DNA of 64,000 nucleotides, from the NCBI RefSeq assembly GCF_965228935.1, contig NZ_OZ245846.1, positions 2,852,001 to 2,916,000 of the forward strand, given 5' to 3'. Both the position numbers and the translations under genes were made by a program. Every line of letters begins with the position of its first letter. Position 1 is the first letter of the stretch. Of this stretch, positions 1 through 8,397 are shown in pieces. Below the pieces are notes generated by a model. The model was not told the DNA's origin, did no database searches, and worked only from the letters and a program-made list of their open reading frames with translations. Source of the stretch: Ulvibacterium sp965228935 (GTDB taxonomy: Bacteria; Bacteroidota; Bacteroidia; Flavobacteriales; Flavobacteriaceae).

Positions 1-518
1 ATATGTGGATTGTTGATTTCGCTACTGGGCATGGATAACGTACCTCTATGATGCTTGTATCCCTTACGGGTGTCCGGTGGTAGGAGATAGCGCCCAATTT
101 CCCGTCGTTTTTCCGGGGTGGCCTTGTCATCCGCATTGCCACCTTGGATGATGAAGTTTTTTACGATGCGGTGGAATTGGGTACCATCGAAATATCCCTT
201 CCGGGCCAGAAAAATGAAATTGGCCTTGTGATAGGGTACATTGTCATAAAGCTGTACGGTAAAACTGCCCATACTGGTCGTTAATTTTACCTTATTCACT
301 TTTAGATCCTTTTGGTACTCAAAGAAAAAATCGATCGCATTTTCCTCGGTCAGCAAAAATTTTTCCACTTCCTCCTTGGATGCCTTGGAATCAGTTTGTG
401 TAGTATCCTTTTCTATGGATTCTACCTGCTGTTCGGTCTGTTTTTTAGCCCGAGAATCCCCACATCCAGCCAAAAATAGTAGTATTATTGTATGCAAAGC
501 GATTTTTTTCAGTAGCAT
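1..518 (-). CDS. Cyclophilin-type peptidyl-prolyl isomerase lipoprotein (C-terminus cut by window edge)
   Basis: Reading leftward from an ATG at 518-516, the protein starts MLLKKIALHTIILLFLAGCG, a lipoprotein signal with lipobox LAGC, so it is probably anchored to an envelope membrane. After a charged linker of about 50 residues comes a cyclophilin domain that begins near KLTTSMGSFTVQLYDN and contains FHRIVKNFIIQGG, the core active-site segment of the family, then RGTLSMPSSEINNPH. It should catalyse proline cis-trans isomerisation of exported proteins. The reading frame stays open to base 1, so the end of the domain lies outside the window. Its start codon overlaps that of the divergent Nudix gene by two bases. 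Confidence 0.9.
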   Translation of the reverse strand, partial: MLLKKIALHTIILLFLAGCGDSRAKKQTEQQVESIEKDTTQTDSKASKEEVEKFLLTEENAIDFFFEYQKDLKVNKVKLTTSMGSFTVQLYDNVPYHKANFIFLARKGYFDGTQFHRIVKNFIIQGGNADDKATPEKRREIGRYLLPPDTRKGYKHHRGTLSMPSSEINNPH

Positions 519-1164
519 GGATTTCGATTTATTTTCCCAACAGCTTTCAAAAATAAAAAATCTACCCTTACCGGGTGAAGCATCCCATTTTAAAATGGCA
601 CCTGAAACAAGGATTAGGCTGATGCAGGAGGCAAGACAAAAAGGGAAAAATCCTAAAAGGGCAGCTGTAATGGCCTTGTTCTATCCAGATATCAACGCCT
701 TGGCACACTTACTCTTGATTTTAAGAAAGGCCCATCCCAAGGATGTACATTCGGGGCAAGTGGGTTTTCCCGGGGGCCAATCCGAGCGGACCGATGCGGA
801 TTTAAGGGAAACCGCCTTAAGGGAAACCCATGAGGAGGTAGGCATTCCCTCAACTGAAATTGAGATTATAAGATCGTTAAGCGAGGTTTATATACCTCCT
901 AGCAATTTTGAAGTGCAACCTTATATAGGCCTTTACCAAAACAGGGAACCTTTGTTCGCCCCTCAACAATCCGAAGTAGAAGCCCTGGTGGAGGTTCCGG
1001 TAACTGATTTTATGGACGATTCCAAAATTTTCATGAAAAAGCTGAGCACTTCATATGCCATAAACATTGATGTACCTGCCTTTAATTTAAATGGTTACAC
1101 CGTTTGGGGCGCTACGGCTATGATGTTAAGCGAGATCAAGGAGTTGTTGAAACAGGTCTTATAG
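517..1164 (+). CDS. Nudix hydrolase, CoA pyrophosphatase type
   Basis: A 215-residue Nudix hydrolase. The stretch HSGQVGFPGGQSE, just before and inside the Nudix box, is the signature of the CoA pyrophosphatase subgroup (YeaB/NudL type), and the box itself continues with RETALRETHEEVGI, giving the REx2EE metal ligands. By family it would cleave CoA or acyl-CoA to phosphopantetheine and 3',5'-ADP in the cytoplasm, using Mg or Mn. A longer in-frame ORF opens at 376 but its extra part is antisense to the cyclophilin gene. I prefer ATG 517 (MDFDLFSQQL), because family members begin in this way. The gene is followed 25 nt later by an acyltransferase. Confidence 0.88.
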   Translation: MDFDLFSQQLSKIKNLPLPGEASHFKMAPETRIRLMQEARQKGKNPKRAAVMALFYPDINALAHLLLILRKAHPKDVHSGQVGFPGGQSERTDADLRETALRETHEEVGIPSTEIEIIRSLSEVYIPPSNFEVQPYIGLYQNREPLFAPQQSEVEALVEVPVTDFMDDSKIFMKKLSTSYAINIDVPAFNLNGYTVWGATAMMLSEIKELLKQVL

Positions 1165-1176
1165 CTTCATATTTTG

Positions 1177-1184
1177 TAGTTTTG
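1177..1184 (+). promoter_or_regulatory. Bacteroidota -7 box before the acyltransferase
   Basis: TAGTTTTG is an exact match to the Bacteroidota -7 consensus TAnnTTTG. It ends five bases before the ATG at 1190, so transcription from it would begin almost at the start codon. No well-spaced -33 TTG is visible. Confidence 0.45.
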
Positions 1185-1189
1185 CCTCT

Positions 1190-2005
1190 ATGGGTTTATT
1201 CAAGGAAAATCCTTTTGGACATATACTCTTTTTAAAAAAGTGGCTCATTCGAATCATGGGGCTAATGACGCGCTCGCGCTACAAGGGCTTCAACACATTG
1301 GAAATTGAGGGTTCCGAAGTTTTGAGAAAACTTCCCGGGGAAAACGTTCTTTTTGTAAGTAATCACCAAACCTACTTCGCTGATGTGGTGGCCATGTTCC
1401 ACGTTTTTAATGCAAGTCTGGCGGGAAGGGAAGACTCCCTTAAGAACCTGGGTTATCTCTGGAATCCGAAATTAAATGTATACTATGTTGCGGCCGCGGA
1501 GACTATGAAAAAGAATCTGCTCACCAAAATTTTTGCCTATGCAGGCTCCATTAGTGTGGAGCGGACCTGGAGATCTGAAGGACAGGATATACAACGGCAG
1601 GTGAAAATGAGCGATATCTCCAATATAGGCAAGGCATTGACCGATGGTTGGGTAATTACCTTCCCCCAGGGAACGACCACTCCCTGGAAGCCCTTGCGAA
1701 AAGGTACCGCCCACATCATTAAAAAGTACAAGCCTGTGGTGGTTCCCGTAGTCATTGACGGGTTTCGCCGTTCATTCGATAAAAAAGGGCTTCGGGTCAA
1801 GAAAAAAGGTATTTTGCAATCCATGGTCATCAAAGAACCCCTGGAAATAGACTACGGGAACGAATCTCCGGAATCCATTATCGAAAAATTGGAATATGCC
1901 ATAGAACAACATCCTTCTTTTTTAAAGGTAATTCCCCAAGAGGAATTATTGGCCTATGAGCAGGAAAATGAATTGCGCAGGTATCGTAATCGGAAGAAAT
2001 TTTAA
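1190..2005 (+). CDS. 1-acyl-glycerol-3-phosphate acyltransferase family protein
   Basis: A 271-residue PlsC-type acyltransferase. NHQTYFADVV (about residues 58-67) carries the catalytic HX4D motif and FPQGTTTP (about 157-164) occupies the glycerol-phosphate-binding FPEGTR position. The substitution of E by Q in that motif is a small departure from the textbook form. By family it transfers an acyl chain to a lysophosphatidate or related lysolipid at the inner membrane. A second, shorter member of the family lies at 52305. The gene converges with the membrane protein at 2002-2652, overlapping by four bases. Confidence 0.85.
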   Translation: MGLFKENPFGHILFLKKWLIRIMGLMTRSRYKGFNTLEIEGSEVLRKLPGENVLFVSNHQTYFADVVAMFHVFNASLAGREDSLKNLGYLWNPKLNVYYVAAAETMKKNLLTKIFAYAGSISVERTWRSEGQDIQRQVKMSDISNIGKALTDGWVITFPQGTTTPWKPLRKGTAHIIKKYKPVVVPVVIDGFRRSFDKKGLRVKKKGILQSMVIKEPLEIDYGNESPESIIEKLEYAIEQHPSFLKVIPQEELLAYEQENELRRYRNRKKF

Positions 2006-2652
2006 ATTTCCAAGCGCTTCAATTCCCCGTAATTTCTTTTGAGTTTTCTGAGCAAGATTCCGTAAAGCAAAAAATAGATTCCGCCCATTACAAGGGTGAA
2101 GAAGAATCCTCCCAAGATAACCCCCCAAAACACCATACTTCGGATTTCTTCCAACGTTCTTTTCTTCAATACCTCTTCAAAACCATCGATACTCATCAGT
2201 ACGTCATCCACGAAATACATTTCCAGGGCATAGTACAAAAAGAAAACAAAAAACATACTTAGGGAAAAAACGATATAATAGAAAACCGTTTTTCGAGTAC
2301 GGATTATTTTGTCCATGAGGTTTTTTGCATTTTCCAAAACGGAAATCTCCCTGTACCGTTTGTAAAAAAGATAAATGAAATAGATGACTACCGCATAATA
2401 AAAAATAGATAGGATCAGAACGCCTAGGTTAAACGTAGAGTTGTCAAAAAGGGCCATGGAATTTCTGATGGATGGAAACAAAAACAACAGTTGGGGCAGT
2501 GAAATTTCCAAAACACTGATAATCAGTATCCACCTCACTATAGAGGATGATTTTTTCCACAGCATGTTATGTATTTCATCAAATGACAATTTGGGAAGCT
2601 CCGCTCCCTTCTTCTGCCAATCTTTCTTCAACAGTTCTAGTTCGTCCATCAT
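2002..2652 (-). CDS. Integral membrane protein linked to an ECF sigma factor
   Basis: A 216-residue protein with a soluble N-terminus of about 35 residues (DELELLKKDWQKKGAELPK) and about four hydrophobic segments, for example IVRWILIISVLEISLP, GVLILSIFYYAVVIYFIYLF, VFYYIVFSLSMFFVFFLYYA and a C-terminal FFFTLVMGGIYFLLYGILL. It starts four bases after the stop of the sigma gene at 2657-3151, so the two are surely co-transcribed. That position is the usual place for an anti-sigma factor, but I see no recognised zinc or anti-sigma motif, so the role is inferred from context only. Confidence 0.8.
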   Translation of the reverse strand: MMDELELLKKDWQKKGAELPKLSFDEIHNMLWKKSSSIVRWILIISVLEISLPQLLFLFPSIRNSMALFDNSTFNLGVLILSIFYYAVVIYFIYLFYKRYREISVLENAKNLMDKIIRTRKTVFYYIVFSLSMFFVFFLYYALEMYFVDDVLMSIDGFEEVLKKRTLEEIRSMVFWGVILGGFFFTLVMGGIYFLLYGILLRKLKRNYGELKRLEI

Positions 2653-2656
2653 ATCC

Positions 2657-3151
2657 TCAAGGATTCAATATGGTTTTCAATTTATTTTTGATGCGGTTCA
2701 TCTTTACCCTGGCATTTACCTCGGTAATACCCAACGTCTCGGCAATCTCCCTGTAGTCCTTGTCTTCCAAATAGAGAAAGACAAGGGCCTTTTCAATATC
2801 GCCCAATTGCCTTACGGCATTGTACATCAGTTTAAGCTGTTTCTCCTCGGTCTCATCATATTCGTCGGCCTTTATCTTAAAAATTACGGATTCATAGTCT
2901 TGGGTGACGACCTGTCTTTTTGATTTCCGATATAAAGTAATTGCCGTATTCAGTGCTACACGGTACATCCATGTACTAAATTTGGATTCGCCCCGAAATT
3001 TGGGATAGGCTTTCCATAGTTGTATGGTAATCTCCTGGAAAAGATCCTTATGCGAATCCCTATCACTGGTGTATAGCGAACACACCTTATGAACAATATT
3101 TTGATTGTTCTCAAGCTCTGTAACAAATTGATGTTCCAGTTCTTTGTTCAC
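2657..3151 (-). CDS. ECF RNA polymerase sigma factor (sigma-70 family)
   Basis: A 164-residue ECF sigma factor. Region 2 includes DLFQEITIQLWKAYPKFRG and STWMYRVALNTAI, which contact core polymerase and the -10 element. Region 4 is a helix-turn-helix with DYREIAETLGITEVNARVKM, which reads the -35 element. The start codon is GTG at 3151-3149 (reading VNKELEHQF). It directs polymerase to a small regulon, which is unknown here. Its partner is the membrane protein immediately downstream at 2002-2652. A TACTTTTA sequence at 3238-3231 could be its -7 box but lacks a well-placed -33 element. Confidence 0.92.
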   Translation of the reverse strand: MNKELEHQFVTELENNQNIVHKVCSLYTSDRDSHKDLFQEITIQLWKAYPKFRGESKFSTWMYRVALNTAITLYRKSKRQVVTQDYESVIFKIKADEYDETEEKQLKLMYNAVRQLGDIEKALVFLYLEDKDYREIAETLGITEVNARVKMNRIKNKLKTILNP

Positions 3152-3280
3152 GTACGGGTTGGTGAGTTGTTATTAATTAGTAGAGTGTTGCTTTGTTTTG
3201 TTACAGAATAGGTCTACAAGTTTAGGGTTCTAAAAGTATTGAAAGGGTAAATTTTATTTTTGCATTTGAGTATTTTCGGG

Positions 3281-4105
3281 TCAAAGTGAGTTTAACGCTA
3301 TTTTCCTTCCCTTTGGCCTATCAAACTCCGATTGCAGATTCAGCTTTGACATTTTTTTATTATCCAGCTGATAGACCAGTATCAATTCCATATCCGAAAT
3401 GTTAATGAAAGTGGAGTAGAGCGTACCGCCTGTTCTTCCTTCTTTATCGGCATTTGGAATTTGAACCGCGTTGCTTATGGTATTTGCGGCTTTCAAAAAA
3501 CTTATGGAGTCCTTGTTTTTCTCCAAGGTTTCCAAGTTTTTTTGGATGGCGTTGTACCTTGGGCATGGATGGTTTCCCCTTGTGGGGTCGGCCAATAAAA
3601 AATTGGTCATTACCAATCTATTGTTCCTTATTGGGATGATTTTTTGTTCTCCGTCCAACCATTCAACGACTACTGCATTTCCCGTGGCATCACCGAACAT
3701 GATATGGGCGTCGGGCAAGGCGATTTTTCTTTTTTCAATGAGTGCAATGGCATCCTGTACAGTTTTACATGTAGCCAAAATATCGTCCCCTAAATTGCCC
3801 TTTATTTTTTTGGAACCTTTTATTCTGGGTTGTTCCGGGGTTACGGCACCATCAAAGAACAATCCTGCTTCATTGATTCCGCCCTGTGCAAAATTATCCC
3901 AGCCGTACCAAAGACGGGCCAATTCTTTTTTGGACTTGGGAACAATCTGGATATAGGCATCCACATCGTACCAATAATCCTCATTGTTGGCCACATAGAT
4001 CTTTCCCGTGCCGGGATCCATGTAATATACTACGGAACAAGCATGGCCTATAGCAGAAAACAGGAAGAGGACAAAAAGAAAAAGGAGTCTTGGTTTTTTT
4101 AGCAT
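3281..4105 (-). CDS. Exported linear amide C-N hydrolase (choloylglycine hydrolase-like Ntn hydrolase)
   Basis: A 274-residue secreted protein. The signal peptide MLKKPRLLFLFVLFLFSAIG is followed by HACSVVYY, so cleavage after HA would expose an N-terminal cysteine, the nucleophile of Ntn-type choloylglycine/acylase enzymes. Further family features are IYVANNEDYW, GGINEAGLFFDG and GNAVVVEW. It would hydrolyse a linear amide bond in the periplasm; the substrate cannot be told. A longer frame opens with TTG at 4147, overlapping the stop of the glucosidase, but the ATG at 4105 has a good GAGG just upstream and a proper signal peptide. It follows the GH13 gene by about 38 nt and is likely in the same operon. 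Confidence 0.75.
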   Translation of the reverse strand: MLKKPRLLFLFVLFLFSAIGHACSVVYYMDPGTGKIYVANNEDYWYDVDAYIQIVPKSKKELARLWYGWDNFAQGGINEAGLFFDGAVTPEQPRIKGSKKIKGNLGDDILATCKTVQDAIALIEKRKIALPDAHIMFGDATGNAVVVEWLDGEQKIIPIRNNRLVMTNFLLADPTRGNHPCPRYNAIQKNLETLEKNKDSISFLKAANTISNAVQIPNADKEGRTGGTLYSTFINISDMELILVYQLDNKKMSKLNLQSEFDRPKGRKIALNSL

Positions 4106-4143
4106 AGCCTCTTTTAATTGGCCTAAATATACTAAAATCGGTT

Positions 4144-5838
4144 TCAATATAGTTGGTAAACAAAAGCTTGGTAGGGCTCCAACACAAACTTTGTATCGTT
4201 TTTGATATCGGGTGCCCTGTCATTGCTAATGACAAGTTTGGCATATTTAAAATCCAGTTCGTTTAAGGCCAGTTTTGTTTTCCTAGAGGAGAAACTCAGC
4301 AATACCAAGAAGGTATTTTCGCTATCGCTACGTGTATATGCGTAAATGTCCTCGTTTTTTGGAGCCAGTAAAGTATAGTCCCCATAAATTAAAGTCATAT
4401 GCGACTTGCGCACATAGATCATTCGCCTGAAATAGTTGAGCACGGAGTCTTCCTTGGATTCCTGCACCATAACATTTGTGCCCTCTTGATAATTCCCATT
4501 GATCCTTATCCAAGGTGTGGCCTGGGTAAAACCGGCATTTTCCGAAAGGTCCCATTGCATGGGGGTACGGGCATTGTCCCTACTGGCATGTTTTTCATTT
4601 TGAATGAACGCTTCAAGATTTTCACCTTCTTTTTTAAGTGTCTCAAAGCGGTTCAAGGTATTTATGTCCCGATAATCCTTAATATTGTCGAACTTGATAT
4701 TGGTCATTCCTATTTCCTCGCCATAGAGAAAATATGGAGTCCCCCTCATGGTAAGCACAAAGGTATGTAGCATGGTGGCCGCATTTCGCCAGTGCGCTTT
4801 CGAATCATTTCCCCAACGACTTACAGCCCTGGGAAAATCATGATTGTTCAAATAGATACTTCCCCAACCTTTTTGCGCAAAAACGGAATCCCATTGGGAA
4901 TGTATCCGTTTGAAATCGGTAAGCTTCCATTTTTCTTTTCGCATGGTAAACATTTGCCCGGGCTCCCGATCTAGGTCCATTAAATCAAAATGAAAGAACA
5001 TATTAAGTTCCTGACGGTCCTCGTTGACAAAATCCAAGGCACGGTCTATGGATATACCGGTTCCTTCACCTACCGTCATTACGTCATACTTGCTCAGTAC
5101 CTCCTTGTTCATTTCGTGCAAATACTCATGGAGCCTGGGGCCATTGGCATAATATGGGATAAAGTCCCCGTTATATTTTTTTGGAAGTTCGGGAAAGTCC
5201 GTATCCTTTGAGATAAATGAAATGACATCCATACGAAAACCATCGACCCCCTTATCGAACCAAAATTTCATGAGGTCATAGATTTCCTGTCTAACTTTAG
5301 GGTTTTCCCAATTCAAATCCGGCTGTTTTTCAGAAAAACAATGTAAGTAATAGGCATTGGTACAGGAATCATATTTCCAGGCGTTCTCCTCAACGTCAAA
5401 GAAGCTCCAACGCCTGGGCGGTGTTCCCTTTTCCGCAGGCCACCAATGGTAATAATCCCGATAGGGATTGTCACTTGATTTTCGGGATTCCAAAAACCAC
5501 GGATGTTCGTCACTGCTATGGTTCACCACAAGGTCCATAACCAATTTTAGGCCTCTTTGTTTCATCCCCGCCAGCAGTTCATCAAAATCGGACATGGTGC
5601 CGAATTCTTCCATTATACCACGGTAATCACTTATGTCATAGCCATGGTCATCATTTGGTGATTTGTATATAGGGTTCAGCCAAACAATGTCCACTCCCAA
5701 GCTTTTGATGTAGTCCAACCTCTGGATAATACCCTTTAAGTCGCCTATGCCATTACCACTTGTATCTTGGAAACTTCTGGGATAAATCTGGTACACAATA
5801 CCTTCTTTCCACCATTTTCGCTTCGATTGTTCTTCCAT
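4144..5838 (-). CDS. Alpha-glucosidase / oligo-1,6-glucosidase, GH13
   Basis: A 564-residue glycoside hydrolase of family 13. The N-terminus WWKEGIVYQIYPRSFQDTSG and VNHSSDEHPWF are typical of the oligo-1,6-glucosidase branch. The catalytic nucleophile Asp sits in GFRMDVISF, the acid/base Glu in TVGEGTGI, and the transition-state Asp in LNNHDFPRAVSRW. No signal peptide is visible, so it probably works in the cytoplasm on maltose, isomaltose or short branched oligosaccharides. It is not trehalose synthase, which has a different N-terminal pattern. The gene lies apart from the main glucan operon at 13.9-21.9 kb, and the exported amidase follows it. Confidence 0.9.
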   Translation of the reverse strand: MEEQSKRKWWKEGIVYQIYPRSFQDTSGNGIGDLKGIIQRLDYIKSLGVDIVWLNPIYKSPNDDHGYDISDYRGIMEEFGTMSDFDELLAGMKQRGLKLVMDLVVNHSSDEHPWFLESRKSSDNPYRDYYHWWPAEKGTPPRRWSFFDVEENAWKYDSCTNAYYLHCFSEKQPDLNWENPKVRQEIYDLMKFWFDKGVDGFRMDVISFISKDTDFPELPKKYNGDFIPYYANGPRLHEYLHEMNKEVLSKYDVMTVGEGTGISIDRALDFVNEDRQELNMFFHFDLMDLDREPGQMFTMRKEKWKLTDFKRIHSQWDSVFAQKGWGSIYLNNHDFPRAVSRWGNDSKAHWRNAATMLHTFVLTMRGTPYFLYGEEIGMTNIKFDNIKDYRDINTLNRFETLKKEGENLEAFIQNEKHASRDNARTPMQWDLSENAGFTQATPWIRINGNYQEGTNVMVQESKEDSVLNYFRRMIYVRKSHMTLIYGDYTLLAPKNEDIYAYTRSDSENTFLVLLSFSSRKTKLALNELDFKYAKLVISNDRAPDIKNDTKFVLEPYQAFVYQLY

Positions 5839-6036
5839 ACAAACTTTTTACGGAGCCCTAATATATTGTTTTCTTTAACAAAAATCGGGTCTGGAAAAAT
5901 CTTAAATCAACTATAACGATTGCGCTCCCTATTTTTTTGCAAATGAATTCTTTGATCCTCCCGAGAAGGTATTAAACCTAGGATTTTCCTTTGGGGTGAA
6001 ACCGAATACCCATGCGTTAAATTCATTTTAAATTGC

Positions 6037-6067
6037 TTGGAATGCCAAAGCGTTTGGACTACTTTTA
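6037..6067 (+). promoter_or_regulatory. Candidate promoter of the 6096 beta-barrel gene
   Basis: TTG at 6037-6039 and TACTTTTA at 6060-6067 are separated by 20 nt, close to the Bacteroidota -33/-7 layout. The last base differs from TAnnTTTG, but the same TACTTTTA variant has a correctly spaced -33 at 8215-8244 too. Predicted transcription start is near 6071. Confidence 0.45.
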
Positions 6068-6095
6068 GATATCCACCTCCCAAAAAACAAGGCTT

Positions 6096-6617
6096 GTGTT
6101 TTTACGCTTAAAAGTTCCCCTGATTGTTTTCTTTTTTTCGGGCCTTGTTGGGCTATATGGTCAAGAACCTAAGCCCGACCCACTAGGTCTTGTGAAACAG
6201 AATAATTTGACCATAGAAGGATTTTCATATCCCCTGTTTTTGGACAGTGAGGAGCATGCCTCTTTCCTCATCAATTATGATCTATTCGAAGAAATGGATG
6301 TTTTGTTGGAAGGTTTTCACGATACCTATGTTAATTCCAATAGGTTCAGGACTGCGCTTTTGGGAAGATATTATCTTACGGAAAGAATCTACCTTCTTTC
6401 TGGATTGGAGTTGGAAAGAGAGGCAAAAAAAGATGGAGGAACGCCCCTATCTCCCAGATTGGGGATTTTATCGGGTGCCGGCTATGAAGTACAGGAAAAC
6501 TTCTTTTTGGAAGCAAGGGCGAATATACAGTTTAATGACTCCAAGTTGGGAAGCCTTGGTGAACCTGTTATTCCCACACCTGCCCTATATTCCCTTGGAG
6601 GGAAATTCAAGTTCTGA
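6096..6617 (+). CDS. Secreted hypothetical protein, probably a small outer-membrane beta-barrel
   Basis: A 173-residue protein of unknown function. It has a signal peptide (FLRLKVPLIVFFFSGLVGLY, then GQ) and beta-rich alternating segments ending in an aromatic residue (SLGGKFKF), as in outer-membrane barrels. No conserved motif is recognised. The only usable start is GTG at 6096, since an in-frame stop lies upstream at 6066. It converges with xerD, with 16 nt between the stops. Several other barrel-like proteins lie within the next 4 kb. Confidence 0.65.
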   Translation: MFLRLKVPLIVFFFSGLVGLYGQEPKPDPLGLVKQNNLTIEGFSYPLFLDSEEHASFLINYDLFEEMDVLLEGFHDTYVNSNRFRTALLGRYYLTERIYLLSGLELEREAKKDGGTPLSPRLGILSGAGYEVQENFFLEARANIQFNDSKLGSLGEPVIPTPALYSLGGKFKF

Positions 6618-6633
6618 TTTGGACGTTGTCCCG

Positions 6634-7530
6634 TTATTTTCGGGGATGGTATCTGTTCATAACATCGGACAGATGACCACGATCCACATGCATGTAAACC
6701 TCTGTTGTGGTAATGCTTTCATGACCCAACATTTGTTGTATGGCCCTAAGATCCGCTCCGTTTTCCAACAGATGGGTGGCAAAGGAATGTCTGAACGTAT
6801 GGGGGCTAATACTTTTTTGTAACCCGATTTTTTCCGCGAGTTGTTTTATGATGGTGAATATCATCGCCCTAGTTAGCTGTTTCCCCCTTCTATTAAGAAA
6901 AAGAATGTCCTCATGGCCTTTTTGGGTTTTTTGATGTATCCGGATTTCGTTTCTATATATATCAATAAATTTGACGTTATGGGCGCTAATAGGTACAAAC
7001 CGCTGTTTGTCCCCTTTACCAGTAACTTTGATAAAACCTTCCTCAAAAAAAAGATCCGAAATCTTTAGACCGACCAATTCCGAAACTCGAAGTCCGCATC
7101 CATACAAGGTCTCCAGCATAGCCCGGTTTCGTTCCCCTTCCGGCCTGCTTAAGTCTATAGCCCCGATAAGGGTGTCTATTTCGGATTCGGAGAGGGTGTC
7201 GGGGAGTTTTCGTCCGATTTTTGGGGACTCCAACAGGTCCATAGGATTATCGGTCCTATATTCCTCAAAGGCCAAATAATTAAAAAAACCCTTAAGCCCG
7301 GAAATGATGCGGGCCTGTGAACGTGGGTTAACGGTCTTGGCAATCTCGTAAATGAACCTTTGTACCGTTTCCCTACTTATCTTTATGGGATTCTCAGGGA
7401 TACTATGTGTTTCCAGATAAAGTATAAGCTTGTTTACGTCCCTTTGGTAGCTTTTGATGGAATTCTGGGCCAAGCCCCGCTCTATTCTTAGATAGTGCTG
7501 ATAATCCTTCAATGCCTGTTGCCAATTCAT
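6634..7530 (-). CDS. xerD: Site-specific tyrosine recombinase XerD
   Basis: A 298-residue tyrosine recombinase of normal XerC/XerD length. The N-terminal SAM-like DNA-binding domain is followed by the catalytic domain with Arg in GCGLRVSELVGLK, Lys in VTGKGDKQR, the HTFRHSFATHL box and the nucleophile Tyr in TTEVYMHV. It should resolve chromosome dimers at dif together with XerC. Its surroundings carry no integrative element, so this is the housekeeping enzyme rather than a phage integrase. A -7 box lies only four bases before the ATG. Confidence 0.93.
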   Translation of the reverse strand: MNWQQALKDYQHYLRIERGLAQNSIKSYQRDVNKLILYLETHSIPENPIKISRETVQRFIYEIAKTVNPRSQARIISGLKGFFNYLAFEEYRTDNPMDLLESPKIGRKLPDTLSESEIDTLIGAIDLSRPEGERNRAMLETLYGCGLRVSELVGLKISDLFFEEGFIKVTGKGDKQRFVPISAHNVKFIDIYRNEIRIHQKTQKGHEDILFLNRRGKQLTRAMIFTIIKQLAEKIGLQKSISPHTFRHSFATHLLENGADLRAIQQMLGHESITTTEVYMHVDRGHLSDVMNRYHPRK

Positions 7531-7534
7531 GGTT

Positions 7535-7542
7535 CAAAGATA
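7535..7542 (-). promoter_or_regulatory. -7 box of xerD
   Basis: On the minus strand TATCTTTG matches TAnnTTTG exactly and ends four bases before the xerD ATG (7530). A leaderless or nearly leaderless transcript is expected. No -33 TTG at the usual distance was found. Confidence 0.45.
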
Positions 7543-7663
7543 CGCTATGTCCCAAATTATATATTTGAATCGATAACGATCATTGAAAAAATCGAAAACG
7601 GATTACTTAAAAAAGGGTTAGGAAAAACCACCCCAACCCCTTCATGCACTATATTATCAAGTT

Positions 7664-8182
7664 CTAGAAAAGAAATGCCACCCCAACATTAAACTGAAAA
7701 AAACTATCCGAGGCGTCCTCGTTCAATGTGAAGTTGTAGCGAAGTCCAGGTTCCAAAGCGATATAGTCGCCCAAGAATATGGCATACCCTCCCTGGATAC
7801 CCAAAAAAATGGGGTTTTCGCTCACATCTTGGATACTGGCCCCGGTAAAATCCATAGCTACCGGAATTTGACCTATTACATAATATTTGGCACCCAGCTT
7901 GTAACTTAAAATAGAATTAAAGCCATTGTCTCCAAAACCGAGCCCTGCTTTAAGTGCCAGGTTATCAATAATAAAGTACCCGCCTTCCGCTCCAATATTA
8001 AATACGGTCTCCCCATCCTGAGAGCTTAGATAAAATCCGGTGTTTGCCACATTGTTCAAAAAGCCAAAGCCTGTACTTGCTTCGATCAAAAAGCTACCCT
8101 CTTCGGTTTGGGCTGAAACCCTCTCCAAGGTGAATAGGGTCAATCCGAAAAAGGCTACGGTACTCACTAGTGTTTTTCTCAT
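7664..8182 (-). CDS. Outer-membrane beta-barrel protein
   Basis: A 172-residue protein with a signal peptide (RKTLVSTVAFFGLTLFTLER, cut after SAQ) and a series of amphipathic strands such as FGFLNNVANTGFYL and AIFLGDYIALEPGLRYNFTL, ending in VGVAFLF with a terminal Phe. This fits an eight-stranded porin-like barrel of the PorT/OmpW kind; no ligand can be inferred. A longer frame reaches back to 8236, but the promoter at 8215-8244 predicts a transcript beginning near 8211, so ATG 8182 (MRKTL) is the start. Confidence 0.75.
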   Translation of the reverse strand: MRKTLVSTVAFFGLTLFTLERVSAQTEEGSFLIEASTGFGFLNNVANTGFYLSSQDGETVFNIGAEGGYFIIDNLALKAGLGFGDNGFNSILSYKLGAKYYVIGQIPVAMDFTGASIQDVSENPIFLGIQGGYAIFLGDYIALEPGLRYNFTLNEDASDSFFQFNVGVAFLF

Positions 8183-8214
8183 GATATTAAGATTTAAGGT
8201 TATCAATTCCTGAA

Positions 8215-8244
8215 TAAAAGTAGCTGCTTTATTCATTGAATCAA
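8215..8244 (-). promoter_or_regulatory. Promoter of the 7664-8182 barrel gene
   Basis: On the minus strand TTG (8244-8242) and TACTTTTA (8222-8215) are separated by exactly 19 nt, the ideal Bacteroidota spacing. The predicted start near 8211 leaves a leader of about 28 nt and rules out the longer reading frame start at 8236. Confidence 0.6.
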
Positions 8245-8363
8245 GGAATTTTCTTTGAATTAACCTTTTGTTAATCGCTAATATCAGGAAGTAAAATAGT
8301 TTTGTTGGACTTTTCTTTTTAACATCGGAATGGAATTTTGGGACGCATTCCCCTTAAAAGAAG

Positions 8364-8371
8364 TACTTTTG
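8364..8371 (+). promoter_or_regulatory. -7 box of the 8398 barrel gene
   Basis: TACTTTTG is an exact TAnnTTTG match, 26 nt before the ATG at 8398. A TTG at 8338-8340 gives a rather long spacer of 23 nt. Confidence 0.5.
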
Positions 8372-8397
8372 TGCATACAACCATTAAATATGAAAAC

